64,000 bases of DNA, from NCBI GenBank assembly GCA_038255255.1, contig JBBSLL010000008.1:1-64000 (forward strand), given 5' to 3'. Both the position numbers and the translations under genes were made by a program. The first letter of the stretch is position 1, and each line of letters starts with the position of its first letter. Shown here in pieces: positions 17,901 through 25,643 of the stretch. Source of the DNA: JBBQNY01 sp038255255 (GTDB taxonomy: Bacteria > Pseudomonadota > Gammaproteobacteria > Xanthomonadales > Ahniellaceae). The notes beneath the pieces were generated by a model. It did no database searches. It was not told the origin of the DNA and saw only the letters and a list, made by a program, of their open reading frames with translations.

Positions 17901-19200
17901 TCTCGACGCGCGAAGAAGCGTCGATGCTGATCTCGGCGTCGCGCAATTCGATACCGGTGCGGGACTTTTCAGACTGCGTCACCTGGGTGGGTTCCCCGTC
18001 CACCACCGCGCGCATCAATCGGTAAGGCGGCGCCATTTCCAGCCGCCAGTCGCGGCGCAGCTCGCCGTGGAGCGCATCGCGCGTCGTGTATCCACTGCCG
18101 TCGAAATCGAGCCACCACGTCCGCTTCAGGCTCAACCGGTTTCGATCGTCCGCGGAGGGGCCCCGACTGCGTTGCTCGACCTTGAAGTCACTTCCAGATT
18201 CCATGAGGAACGCTGGAAGAGCATGCCATTCGTCAGGCACCCCGGCCTGCGCCGGGTCGAGCTGGGCACCTCCGCCCGCCTGCGCGATGCGCCAGCGCGG
18301 GGCCTGCTCGAAACTCCAGATCTCCTGCGCGGGCCAGGGTTCGATCGACGCCGCGCGCTCGATGTGGGTCAACGGAACGAGCGAGCGGGCAAGCAACTGG
18401 AGCTCATGTGTGCCAGGACGGAGCTGCACGATGAGAACGCCGTGCGCGTCGAGGCGCGCGTTAAGCGAACCGCCGAGCCGCACCGGCGCGAACAGTTTCG
18501 GCAACGGCGCGGGCAACTTCACTTCACGCGCGTCGCCGGACACTTCCAGCGTCATGCGCGTTTCGAGCAGCGCCGGCACACCATCGACCAGTTTTCGGAA
18601 CACGCGCAAGGTCAACCGTTCCGGCGCCTGGGCAACTGCTTCGCTACGCCCGAGCCTGATCTGCTCCGAGTCGCGTGCGACCGCGGCCAGCTCGACCCCG
18701 TCGACCGACACCCGCAACAGCACCGATGCGAACGGCACGGTCAGCTGTTGCGGTCGACGCTGCCAGGGCAGCGTACCGGCAAGCTCGAAGTCGCCTGCTT
18801 CCAGCCAGACGCCCGGCCTGCCACTGCCGTCGTCGGTCACCGCGACCGCGTTGCCATTCGCAGTCACCCGCTGCGGCCACGCCGTGCGGTCGCCAGGCAG
18901 CGCGATCCAGCTCCGCGCGTCGACACGCCAGAGCTGCGCGAACGTGGCACCGTCCGGCCCGGCATCGATCGTGAGTGCGCCGGGCCACGCGCAGACACGC
19001 GACCCGGGCTGACTTTGATCCTGTCCGGCGAGCCACGGGCACGCAGTCCAGGCGTCATTGCGCAGCACCCAGCCGCGCCAGTCGTCCAGCACGGCCGGCG
19101 TCGCATCCCGTGCCTGCGCGCCGGCGAAACAGGTGAGCGCGAGCAGGAGCTTCAGGAATGGTGCAAGGGCAAGGCGGCGGCGCGGCAGATCAGTCGACAT
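14989..19200 (-). CDS. Large polytopic envelope protein, unknown function, with TonB-box-like segment
   Basis: A 1403-residue protein. It has a signal peptide (about 1-30), a beta-rich region (30-470), four membrane segments (about 476-566), a loop (567-700), two membrane segments (703-720, 735-751), a second beta-rich region (753-1190), and about four membrane segments to 1343 with a polar tail. Arg-rich loops after TM5 and TM7 fit the inside. The loop after TM4, predicted periplasmic, contains LDTVTVTGSRIKR (about 623-635), the TonB-box/plug start of TonB-dependent receptors. The ATG at 19200 follows GAGG. I do not recognise the whole protein. Confidence 0.85.
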   Translation of the reverse strand: MSTDLPRRRLALAPFLKLLLALTCFAGAQARDATPAVLDDWRGWVLRNDAWTACPWLAGQDQSQPGSRVCAWPGALTIDAGPDGATFAQLWRVDARSWIALPGDRTAWPQRVTANGNAVAVTDDGSGRPGVWLEAGDFELAGTLPWQRRPQQLTVPFASVLLRVSVDGVELAAVARDSEQIRLGRSEAVAQAPERLTLRVFRKLVDGVPALLETRMTLEVSGDAREVKLPAPLPKLFAPVRLGGSLNARLDAHGVLIVQLRPGTHELQLLARSLVPLTHIERAASIEPWPAQEIWSFEQAPRWRIAQAGGGAQLDPAQAGVPDEWHALPAFLMESGSDFKVEQRSRGPSADDRNRLSLKRTWWLDFDGSGYTTRDALHGELRRDWRLEMAPPYRLMRAVVDGEPTQVTQSEKSRTGIELRDAEISIDASSRVENAGAGLPVTGWEHTFDAVEGTLQLPPGYALWAAPGADVAKGSWLAQWTLLAVFYVAIASLLASWFGGWRLATVVAVLLALTYHTHPWLTWTVAILLALALLAGKLPEGRPRVVIALLRNMALVVLMLMALPFAGSQLRLALYPQLEHHSAQPHQRKGTEEVVFLERASAEPADAPASAPPEEVMTDEQELDTVTVTGSRIKRVDVETSRPKFALQRARVESQWNADAILQAGSGIPRWNWSAYQLEWSGPVLAEQHVRLIISPPWLTRGLRLLTVLLLALAIVRIAINRWPRRGPTNVASWRATAAGILITLVAPTFADPAPRQEILDQLREQLLKPPACSPQCASIPTARVIDLEAGPGLDLEAHSAVAHALPVPQTVGDGELSSVELDGAVAPVWRQPDGSLWIPVPRGVHRVLLRYRTGNNVLRLRWPLPAKRIDVAGVGWSVEGIDDEGRMSGDSLALTRLASAAGTTAAETSSEGEGSQQFAPFVRVTREVTFGEQWQVTTHVERIAPDRAGFTVEVPLLPGEAVLTERVRVRGGKVIVTLDNDQQVTSWVSQLARTPKLSIRAPELSRHAEVWRLTALPQWSLHVAGVPEFNREANGWMHEFAPLPGETLTLDIRRPETAPGATRAVDGASLTARIGKRAIDYSLAFTLRSTRGDQHTVRLPVKADVLAVRIDGEAHNLRPQQGQLVFPVHPGDQRIEVDWRDVAKPGLRVRTPDVDLGSDAANLDVRIELPGDRWLLGASGPRIGPAVLYWPELALMLLIAIGLVRLRRTPLRRHDWVLLGLGFSTVSWPALMVVAAWLLALDWRARDPGIVASRWFNLAQIGLVLLTLVALWNLFGAIHSGLLGEPSMHVSGNGSTDRSLAWFHDRSGGAMPHAVVFTLPLLAYKIAMLAWALWLATALLRWLRWGVDAWLRGGYWHRDPTRPGPLEARADATPNGNSPIADESQGSAGETGPDPSDATSPR

Positions 19201-19308
19201 GCTAAGCCTCATCGTGGTCGCGACCCGAGAGCGCCGCTCGTGGGTCACAACGCTAATCCACGACGCGCGGGGTTGATGCACGTCGATCCGGGGTCCTGCT
19301 GACGCGCC

Positions 19309-19863
19309 TTAATGCGTGACCAGTCTCCAGAGCTGCTCGATACCCGCAAGCAGGAATCCGGTCAGGAAAAAGAGATACGCGGCGCGCAGGTAGGGATACT
19401 TGTAATGGGCGAGATACACACCGAGCGAATACAGGTCCTTGCCCATGGTTTCGTAGGCGGAACCATCGTTCTGCATGCTGCGCGACAGGTCGCTCAGGAA
19501 ACGCTCGCGCGGCAACTCGGCGAAGTGCCCGAAGAACAACAGGTTGAAGTGCGGCGGCGGCGGCTTGTCGCCCAGGCGCAAGGGCTTGTACTTGGGCAGC
19601 ACCGCAAGGATCGCGAGGATGAGCGCCACCGAGGTGAAGCACAGCAACGTGATGGCGCTGAGCTTGAGCTCCGGGTCGTTGATGCGACCCAGCGTCACGG
19701 TCAGGATCACCGAGGAGACGGTGATGATGATGTTTGCCTTGAGGTCCGCCATCGCCGACAGGTGAACATGGTGCTGCTGCGCGGTGCGGATGAGGTTGTC
19801 GCCGGTGTTTCGTTCCGGCACAGCGGCGAAGACGCTGGCGGCGGGCGGTTGGGTGTCTGGCAT
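19309..19863 (-). CDS. DUF5706 (Pycsar-effector-like) membrane protein
   Basis: A 184-residue protein with a short soluble N-terminus, then HLSAMADLKANIIITVSSVI, which matches the conserved helix of the PycTM/DUF5706 family. Membrane segments lie at about 44-60, 68-90 and 158-178. In Pycsar defence such proteins respond to cyclic cCMP/cUMP made by an adjacent cyclase and damage the membrane. No cyclase is near here; the same-strand neighbour is the 1403-residue envelope protein 108 bp downstream. Start 19863 has AGGGGA nine bases upstream; 19872 is too close. Confidence 0.75.
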   Translation of the reverse strand: MPDTQPPAASVFAAVPERNTGDNLIRTAQQHHVHLSAMADLKANIIITVSSVILTVTLGRINDPELKLSAITLLCFTSVALILAILAVLPKYKPLRLGDKPPPPHFNLLFFGHFAELPRERFLSDLSRSMQNDGSAYETMGKDLYSLGVYLAHYKYPYLRAAYLFFLTGFLLAGIEQLWRLVTH

Positions 19864-19999
19864 CGATCGCATTCCCCTGCGTGATGATCCAGTTTAGCCT
19901 TGATGCCCGCCGCACGCGGACGGCGGCCACTTCGTGTCCTCAAATTCACGCGTGATCGGCGAGGCTGCGCGACCCATCGACCACCCTGCCTGAACGCCT

Positions 20000-20875
20000 A
20001 TGCGAATGGCCCTTCGCTGCACCCTGATCGGACTTCTCGCGGGCGCGCTGGCGGGTTGCCAGAATGCGGTGTTCGCGACCTTCAACGCGATTACCCCTGG
20101 CGCGGACATCGAGATGCGCTCCGGTCTCGTCTACGACCGGGACCTCGACCTGCGTGCAGATGTTTTCCTTCCCCGCGCCCCCGCGGCCACGGCTCCGGTC
20201 GTGGTGTTCTTCTATGGCGGGTCGTGGCGCAACGGCTCGCGCGCCTGGTACCGGTTCGTGGGCGAGCGGCTCGCCGCCAGCGGAGCCATCGTGGTCATTC
20301 CCGATTACCGGCTCTACCCGCAGGTGCAGTTCCCCGCCTTCATCGACGATGCCGCGCGTGCAGTCGTGTGGGCGCGAGACAACTACGCAACGCAAGGCCG
20401 ATCGTTGTTCGTCGCCGGTCATTCGGCGGGCGCGCACATCGCGGCGCTGGTAGCGACGGACGCGCGATATCTTGAACGCGCCGGTGGCTCGTTGGGGGAT
20501 CTGGACGGAGCGATAGGCTATTCCGGTGTGTACGACTTCCTGCCATTGACGGACGACACGCTGAAGGCGACGTTCGGCGGCGAACAGCGACAGTGGGACG
20601 CGTCCCAGCCGGTCAACTTCGTCGATGGAGATGAGCCGCCGTTTTTCCTGGTGCACGGACGCAACGATCGCATCGTCTGGCCCCGCAACAGCGAATCCCT
20701 CGCGCGCGCGCTGCGCGACGCGCGAGTTCCCGTCGAGTTCCTGTTGCTCGACGATCTCGGCCACTACGCTTCCGCGATCAACCTCGCGCGGCGTCGCGAC
20801 GACCCGGTCACGCAGGCCCTCCTCGCCTTTCTCCGGGATCCGCCGCCACGCGGGGAGCGGGCGGCGGCTCGGTAA
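20000..20875 (+). CDS. Alpha/beta hydrolase lipoprotein (carboxylesterase)
   Basis: A 291-residue protein with a lipoprotein signal (ALAGC at about 16-20) and an alpha/beta hydrolase fold of the esterase/HSL kind. It has an oxyanion segment FFYGGSWRNGS, the nucleophile elbow GHSAG (Ser about 141), and FFLVHGRNDRIV with a late His in LGHYAS completing a Ser-Asp-His triad. It is likely anchored in the envelope and hydrolyses short-chain esters; the substrate is unknown. It faces katG tail to tail. Confidence 0.88.
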   Translation: MRMALRCTLIGLLAGALAGCQNAVFATFNAITPGADIEMRSGLVYDRDLDLRADVFLPRAPAATAPVVVFFYGGSWRNGSRAWYRFVGERLAASGAIVVIPDYRLYPQVQFPAFIDDAARAVVWARDNYATQGRSLFVAGHSAGAHIAALVATDARYLERAGGSLGDLDGAIGYSGVYDFLPLTDDTLKATFGGEQRQWDASQPVNFVDGDEPPFFLVHGRNDRIVWPRNSESLARALRDARVPVEFLLLDDLGHYASAINLARRRDDPVTQALLAFLRDPPPRGERAAAR

Positions 20876-20911
20876 TCGCGGTCAGGACGCTTTCAATGGC
20901 CGTCCGGCGCA

Positions 20912-23107
20912 TCACGCGAGATCGTAGCGATCCAGGTTCATCACCTTCGTCCATGCCTTGGCGAAGTCGCGCACGAACTTCGCTTCGGAGTCGCTTGAAG
21001 CGTAGACCTCGGCCAGCGAGCGAAGCTGGGAGTTAGATCCGAACACGAGATCCACGATGGTTCCCGTGGCCCTGAGCTCGCCGGTCTTGCGGTCGCGCCC
21101 CTCGAGGACCCCGCGTGCATCTGCGGAACGTTTCCACTGGGTGTTCATGTCGAGCAGGCTGACCAGGAAATCATTGGTCAACTCACCGGTCCGCTGGCTG
21201 AAAAGGCCGTGCTTGGCCTGTCCGTGGTTCGCTCCGAGCGCGCGAAGTCCCCCGATCAGCACCGTCATCTCCGGCGCCGTGAGTGTCAGCAGGGCGGCCT
21301 TGTCCAGCAGCAGTTCGGCGACATGGTCTTCGTGTCCCTTGCGCACGTAATTGCGGAACCCGTCAGCCTTCGGCTCGAGCACCGCGAACGAAGCCACATC
21401 CGTCTGCTCCTGCGTCGCGTCCGTGCGTCCCGGAGCAAAAGGTACCTTGACCTCGTGGCCTGCCTTTTTCGCAGCGGCTTCCACCGCCGCACTGCCACCC
21501 AGCACGATCAGGTCGGCGAGCGAGACCTTCTTGCCATTGGCCTGCGCAGCGTTGAAATCCCGCTGGATCGCCTCGAGCCTGGTCAAAACCTTCGCAAGTT
21601 CGGCTGGTTCGTTGGCTTCCCAGTCCTTTTGCGGAGCGAGCCTGATTCGCGCGCCATTGGCGCCGCCGCGCTTGTCGCTGATGCGGAAGGTCGAGGCCGA
21701 AGCCCATGCTGTGCTGACCAGTTGCGCGGTAGTCAGTCCCGACGCCAGGATCTTCTCCTTGAGGCCGGCGATGTCCTGTGCATCGACCAGCGGGTGGTCG
21801 ACCGCGGGCACGCGATCCTGCCAGAGCAGTTCTTCCTGAGGCACCAACGGACCGAGATAGCGCTGGATCGGGCCCATGTCGCGATGCGTGAGCTTGAACC
21901 ACGCGCGCGCAAACGCATCCTGGAATTCGTGCGGGTTCTCGAGGAACCGGCGCGAAATCTTCTCGTACGCCGGGTCCATGCGCATGGCCATGTCGGCCGT
22001 CGTCATCATCGGAGGATGGCGCAGCCCCGGGATGTGCGCGTCCGGTACCTTGCCGTCTCCCGTATTGCCCACCGGCTTCCACTGGTGCGCGCCGGCCGGG
22101 CTCTTCGTCAGTTCCCATTCGTGGCCGAACAGGGTCTCGAAGTAGCTGTTGTCCCACTTCGTCGGCGTCGGAGTCCAGGCGCCCTCGATGCCACTGGTGA
22201 TCGAATGCGCGCCCATGCCGGATTCGAAACTGCTGACCCAGCCGAAGCCCTGGTGCTCGATGTCGGAGCCCTCCGGTTCCTTGCCGCAGAGACCCGCATC
22301 GCCCGCGCCGTGCGCCTTGCCGAACGTATGGCCGCCCGCGGTGAGCGCGACGGTCTCTTCGTCGTTCATCGCCATGCGTGCGAACGTCTCGCGGATGTCG
22401 CGCGCCGAGCCGAGCGGATCGGGGACGCCGTTGGGACCCTGCGGGTTCACGTAGATGAGGCCCATCTGCACGGCGGCGAGCGGATCGGCGAGTTCGCGAT
22501 CGCCCGTGTAGCGCTCGTCACCCAGCCATTCGCCCTCCGGGCCCCAGTAGATGTCGTCGGCCGGCTCAAAGACGTCCGGACGTCCACCCGCGAAGCCGAA
22601 GGTCTTGAATCCCATGGACTCGAGGGCGACGTTGCCGGTGAGGATGAAGAGATCGGCCCACGAGAGCTTGCGTCCGTACTTGGCCTTGATCGGCCAAAGC
22701 AGCCGGCGCGCCTTGTCGAGGTTGCCATTGTCCGGCCAGCTGTTGAGGGGCGCAAAGCGCTGCTCGCCACTGCCGCTGCCGCCGCGACCATCGGAAATGC
22801 GGTAAGTGCCCGCGGCATGCCACGCCATGCGGATGAACAGCGGACCGTAGTGGCCGTAGTCGGCCGGCCACCAGGGCTGCGAGTCCGTCATCAGGGCGTG
22901 CAGGTCCTTCCTCACTGCGTCGAGGTCAAGGGATTTGAAGTCTTCCGCGTAATTGAAGTCCGACTCCATCGGACTCGACAGCGAGGAACGCTGGTTCAGG
23001 ATCTTGAGGCTGAGCTGTTCGGGCCACCAGCCGGCTCCCGACCGGACATGACGCAGTGCGGGGTTCGGCGCCGCACCGGAGTAGGGGCATTTCAGATCGG
23101 TTGTCAT
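20912..23107 (-). CDS. katG: Catalase-peroxidase KatG
   Basis: A 731-residue bifunctional haem enzyme that removes hydrogen peroxide. The distal site RMAWHAAGTYR gives Arg93, Trp96 and His97. The adduct partners are visible as Tyr in IYVNPQGPNG and Met in RMAMND, and the proximal His lies in TAGGHTFGKAHG. The C-terminal half is the usual degenerate second peroxidase domain. The ATG at 23107 follows GAGGA by seven bases. It is divergent from oxyR, which very probably activates it. Confidence 0.98.
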   Translation of the reverse strand: MTTDLKCPYSGAAPNPALRHVRSGAGWWPEQLSLKILNQRSSLSSPMESDFNYAEDFKSLDLDAVRKDLHALMTDSQPWWPADYGHYGPLFIRMAWHAAGTYRISDGRGGSGSGEQRFAPLNSWPDNGNLDKARRLLWPIKAKYGRKLSWADLFILTGNVALESMGFKTFGFAGGRPDVFEPADDIYWGPEGEWLGDERYTGDRELADPLAAVQMGLIYVNPQGPNGVPDPLGSARDIRETFARMAMNDEETVALTAGGHTFGKAHGAGDAGLCGKEPEGSDIEHQGFGWVSSFESGMGAHSITSGIEGAWTPTPTKWDNSYFETLFGHEWELTKSPAGAHQWKPVGNTGDGKVPDAHIPGLRHPPMMTTADMAMRMDPAYEKISRRFLENPHEFQDAFARAWFKLTHRDMGPIQRYLGPLVPQEELLWQDRVPAVDHPLVDAQDIAGLKEKILASGLTTAQLVSTAWASASTFRISDKRGGANGARIRLAPQKDWEANEPAELAKVLTRLEAIQRDFNAAQANGKKVSLADLIVLGGSAAVEAAAKKAGHEVKVPFAPGRTDATQEQTDVASFAVLEPKADGFRNYVRKGHEDHVAELLLDKAALLTLTAPEMTVLIGGLRALGANHGQAKHGLFSQRTGELTNDFLVSLLDMNTQWKRSADARGVLEGRDRKTGELRATGTIVDLVFGSNSQLRSLAEVYASSDSEAKFVRDFAKAWTKVMNLDRYDLA

Positions 23108-23187
23108 GGTCTTGTCCTCTGGTGGTCTGATACGTCGCTCCGTTTCAGCTCGTAGCACCGGCACGGTTTGACTCGATTCTGCGAAGG

Positions 23188-23216
23188 ATCATCGCAGCCA
23201 TGTCGCCATATATCAA
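23188..23216 (-). promoter_or_regulatory. Candidate katG promoter
   Basis: Minus strand: -35 TTGATA (23211-23216), 17-nt spacer, -10 GATGAT (23188-23193). The ATAG-N7-CTAT element at 23239-23253 would then be centred about 65 bases upstream of transcription start, a usual place for an activating OxyR site. The surrounding 60 bp are unusually AT-rich for this genome. Confidence 0.55.
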
Positions 23217-23238
23217 AGCATTCATTTTTATTGTTTTG

Positions 23239-23253
23239 ATAGAGATAGACTAT
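23239..23253. promoter_or_regulatory. Candidate OxyR binding site
   Basis: GATAG-N5-type dyad: ATAG, seven bases, CTAT, flanked by G and C to give a longer palindrome. ATAG-N7-CTAT is one half of the known OxyR tetramer motif. The second half, expected 21 bases upstream, is only weakly present (TATT). The site ends four bases before the oxyR ATG, so it could also autorepress oxyR. Confidence 0.65.
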
Positions 23254-23257
23254 CGCG

Positions 23258-24250
23258 ATGAATCTGCGTGACCTGAGGTATCTCGTATCGCTCGCCGAAC
23301 ACCGCCACTTCGGCCGGGCTGCGGCAGCGTGCTTTGTCTCGCAACCGACCCTCTCCACCCAGTTGCGCAAACTGGAGGAAGAGCTGGGCGTGACCCTGAT
23401 CGAGCGCTCGCCCCGGAAAATCATGCTGACGCGTACCGGCGAAGATATCGCGGCGCGCGCGCGCTCGATCGTGCGCGATGTCGATCAACTCAAGGACGCG
23501 GCGCGCATGACCCACGATCCCGAAACAGGAAGCATCCGCCTGGGGCTGTTCCCTACGCTCGGGCCGTACCTGCTTCCACATGCGGTTGCACGCCTGCGCG
23601 CGCGGTTCCCCTCGCTCGAGCTGCTCCTCGTTGAAGAAAAAAGCGACGAGCTGCTGTCGAGACTGCGCGACGGACGGCTTGATGCCGCGTTGCTTGCCCT
23701 GCCGGTTCACGATGCGCAGATGCATGTTGAAAACCTCTTCGAGGAACCTTTCGTGGTGGTGGTTCCGCGAGGGCACGCCAATGCCCGAAGGCAGTCACTG
23801 AAAGTCGCCGACCTGCGCGACGAATCCCTGCTATTGCTCGAGGAGGGGCACTGCCTGCGCGACCAGGCTCTCGGCGTCTGTGACACCGCTGGCGCGGCCG
23901 AGCGCGTGGGCTTCCGGGCAACCAGCCTCGAGACACTGCGCCAGATGGTTGCTGCGGGCGTCGGCAGCACCCTTCTCCCACAGCTGGCGGTCTCCGCGCC
24001 CGTTCCGCGCTCTGACGCGGTGGTGGTGCTGCCCTTCGAGGGGCGCGGCCCGAGCCGTAGCATCGGCATGCTCTGGCGTCGAACGAGCGCGCTGGACACG
24101 CTGCTGCGTGCCGTGGGCGAGGAATTCGCGATCGCCGCCAAGGCCGCGATGTCGGTGTCATCGCCGGCGCCGCGTTCGAAGCCGTCCGGGCGTTCTGCCG
24201 TCCCCCGTCCTTCACTGCCGCGCAGCCGCGCCGCGCGTCGCAATCCATGA
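23258..24250 (+). CDS. oxyR: Hydrogen peroxide-responsive regulator OxyR
   Basis: A 330-residue LysR-family regulator. The N-terminal HTH (NLRDLRYLVSLAEHRHFGRA) is followed by the redox domain. Cys199 and Cys208 lie in EEGHCLRDQALGVC, the same numbers as the disulfide-forming pair of E. coli OxyR, which supports peroxide sensing by disulfide switch. The C-terminal ~30 residues are a basic, low-complexity tail beyond the usual end. No ribosome site is visible before the ATG. It is divergent from katG, and its stop overlaps the next gene by 4 nt. Confidence 0.97.
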   Translation: MNLRDLRYLVSLAEHRHFGRAAAACFVSQPTLSTQLRKLEEELGVTLIERSPRKIMLTRTGEDIAARARSIVRDVDQLKDAARMTHDPETGSIRLGLFPTLGPYLLPHAVARLRARFPSLELLLVEEKSDELLSRLRDGRLDAALLALPVHDAQMHVENLFEEPFVVVVPRGHANARRQSLKVADLRDESLLLLEEGHCLRDQALGVCDTAGAAERVGFRATSLETLRQMVAAGVGSTLLPQLAVSAPVPRSDAVVVLPFEGRGPSRSIGMLWRRTSALDTLLRAVGEEFAIAAKAAMSVSSPAPRSKPSGRSAVPRPSLPRSRAARRNP

Positions 24251-24894
24251 GCCTGCGCATCTGGGGCGTGGTGGCAGCCGTCGCGATTACGCTCGGCTGG
24301 TGGTACTCGGACGTCTCGCCCCGGGTTCCCGAGCCTCCCCGTCTGGCCAGCGGGCTCGCGGCTGCAGGATGCGCGCGGCCTCCGGGCGTGCCGCACGGTC
24401 AACCACCCCTGCAGACACCCGTTCCACGCATGATGACGCCGTTCCTGCTGGCCGACGCGGTACTCCAGCCGCTGGCAGGTTTCTCATTGGAGGCGCGGGT
24501 GCTGTCGCGACAGAATTATCACCTGGGCCGGGAAGCGCGGCTCGCTCCCACGGACCTCGCGCTCGGCTGGCAGGACATGGAGCGTGACGAAGTACTGGAG
24601 CGGCTTTCGATCACGCAGTCCGGTCGCTGGTACCAGTACCGCTGGCGGGGCGATCCGCCGCTGCCACCCGAGGTGATCGTTCGCCAAAGCGCAAACATGC
24701 ACCTGATTCCTGCCAGCAGTCTCGTGGCGAAATCCCTAGCGGAGGTGCGGCCGGACCAGCGCGTGCGTCTCGACGGCTGGCTGGTCGAGGCGAAGATGGG
24801 CAGTGCCACATGGCGCAGTTCGACAACGCGCGAAGACACCGGCGAAGGTGCCTGCGAGCTGATCTACGTCTGTGCGCTGACGGTCATTCCCTGA
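24247..24894 (+). CDS. Exported or anchored protein of unknown function downstream of oxyR
   Basis: A 215-residue protein with an N-terminal membrane segment (about 5-20). The rest is mixed alpha/beta, ending in SANMHLIPAS, a beta-strand-rich DQRVRLDGWLVEAK and SSTTREDTGEGACELIYVC. Those last blocks look conserved in a family of uncharacterised single-pass proteins, possibly an OB-like fold. Its ATG overlaps the oxyR stop (ATGA), suggesting coupled translation and perhaps a peroxide-stress link. No function assigned. Confidence 0.8.
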   Translation: MSLRIWGVVAAVAITLGWWYSDVSPRVPEPPRLASGLAAAGCARPPGVPHGQPPLQTPVPRMMTPFLLADAVLQPLAGFSLEARVLSRQNYHLGREARLAPTDLALGWQDMERDEVLERLSITQSGRWYQYRWRGDPPLPPEVIVRQSANMHLIPASSLVAKSLAEVRPDQRVRLDGWLVEAKMGSATWRSSTTREDTGEGACELIYVCALTVIP

Positions 24895-24905
24895 GCGAGT
24901 CCGGT

Positions 24906-25547
24906 CTAGCCGACACTGCAGACGCCCGTACCACCCAGTCCGCAATACCCGTCCGGATGCTTGTGGAGATATTGCTGGTGCTCGTCTTCGGCGTAATGGA
25001 ACGCCGGCTGCGGTGCCACGATCTCCGTGGTGATCGCCGGGAAGCCCGCCGCACGCAGCCGTTCGTTGAAGGAGTCGCGGGTGCGCTGCGCAAGTTCAAG
25101 CTGCTCGCCCGCGTCGCAGTAGATCGCCGAGCGATACTGCGTGCCGGTGTCGTTGCCCTGGCGCATGCCCTGCGTCGGATTGTGGTTGTCCCAGAACACT
25201 GCGAGCAGCGAGGAAAACGGGACTGCGGCAGGATCGAAAGTGACCTGCACGACTTCGGCGTGTCCGGTCTCGCCGGAACACACTTCACGATAGTTGGGGT
25301 TGGGCGTAGTGCCACCCGCATAGCCGACCGCAGTGCTGAATACGCCGGGTAGCTGCCAGAACTTGCGCTCGGCCCCCCAGAAACAGCCCATCCCGAATTG
25401 CACCTGCGCCAGCCCGGCGAAAGCGTCGCGCAATGGCGACCCCAGTACGGCGTGGCGATTGTTCCGCAGGGGCATCGGCGTTTCGCGGCCCGGCAGCGTG
25501 CTCCCGGCGCCAGGCATCCTTTGTCCAAACGCACCAATTCCCAGCAT
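24906..25547 (-). CDS. msrA: Peptide methionine (S)-S-oxide reductase
   Basis: A 213-residue MsrA that reduces methionine-S-sulfoxide in proteins. The active site GMGCFWGAERKFW (Cys about 55) is intact, followed by GYAGG, the NPTQGMRQGNDTGTQYRS region and QQYLHKHPDGYCGLGGTGV. Further cysteines near the C-terminus can act as resolving residues. GGGAG lies seven bases before the ATG. It converges with the oxyR downstream gene and completes an oxidative-stress group. Confidence 0.96.
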   Translation of the reverse strand: MLGIGAFGQRMPGAGSTLPGRETPMPLRNNRHAVLGSPLRDAFAGLAQVQFGMGCFWGAERKFWQLPGVFSTAVGYAGGTTPNPNYREVCSGETGHAEVVQVTFDPAAVPFSSLLAVFWDNHNPTQGMRQGNDTGTQYRSAIYCDAGEQLELAQRTRDSFNERLRAAGFPAITTEIVAPQPAFHYAEDEHQQYLHKHPDGYCGLGGTGVCSVG

Positions 25548-25643
25548 GTGCTGCTCCCACCGAACGCCAGACGGATTGAAGTGCGGCCGACTCGCCGTGC
25601 TTCAACCTGTCATCGGAGTCGTGGCGAGGATCCGCTCGTCTAT

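Noticed and set aside
19201..19308. Possible promoter between the DUF5706 gene and the large envelope gene
   Set aside because: A GATTAG hexamer is present, but no -35 box at a good distance was found, so I did not list it.
21209..23155. A 648-codon plus-strand frame opposite katG
   Set aside because: It is an antisense shadow of katG, whose catalytic residues are intact. The frame is Arg-rich and shows no recognisable domain.
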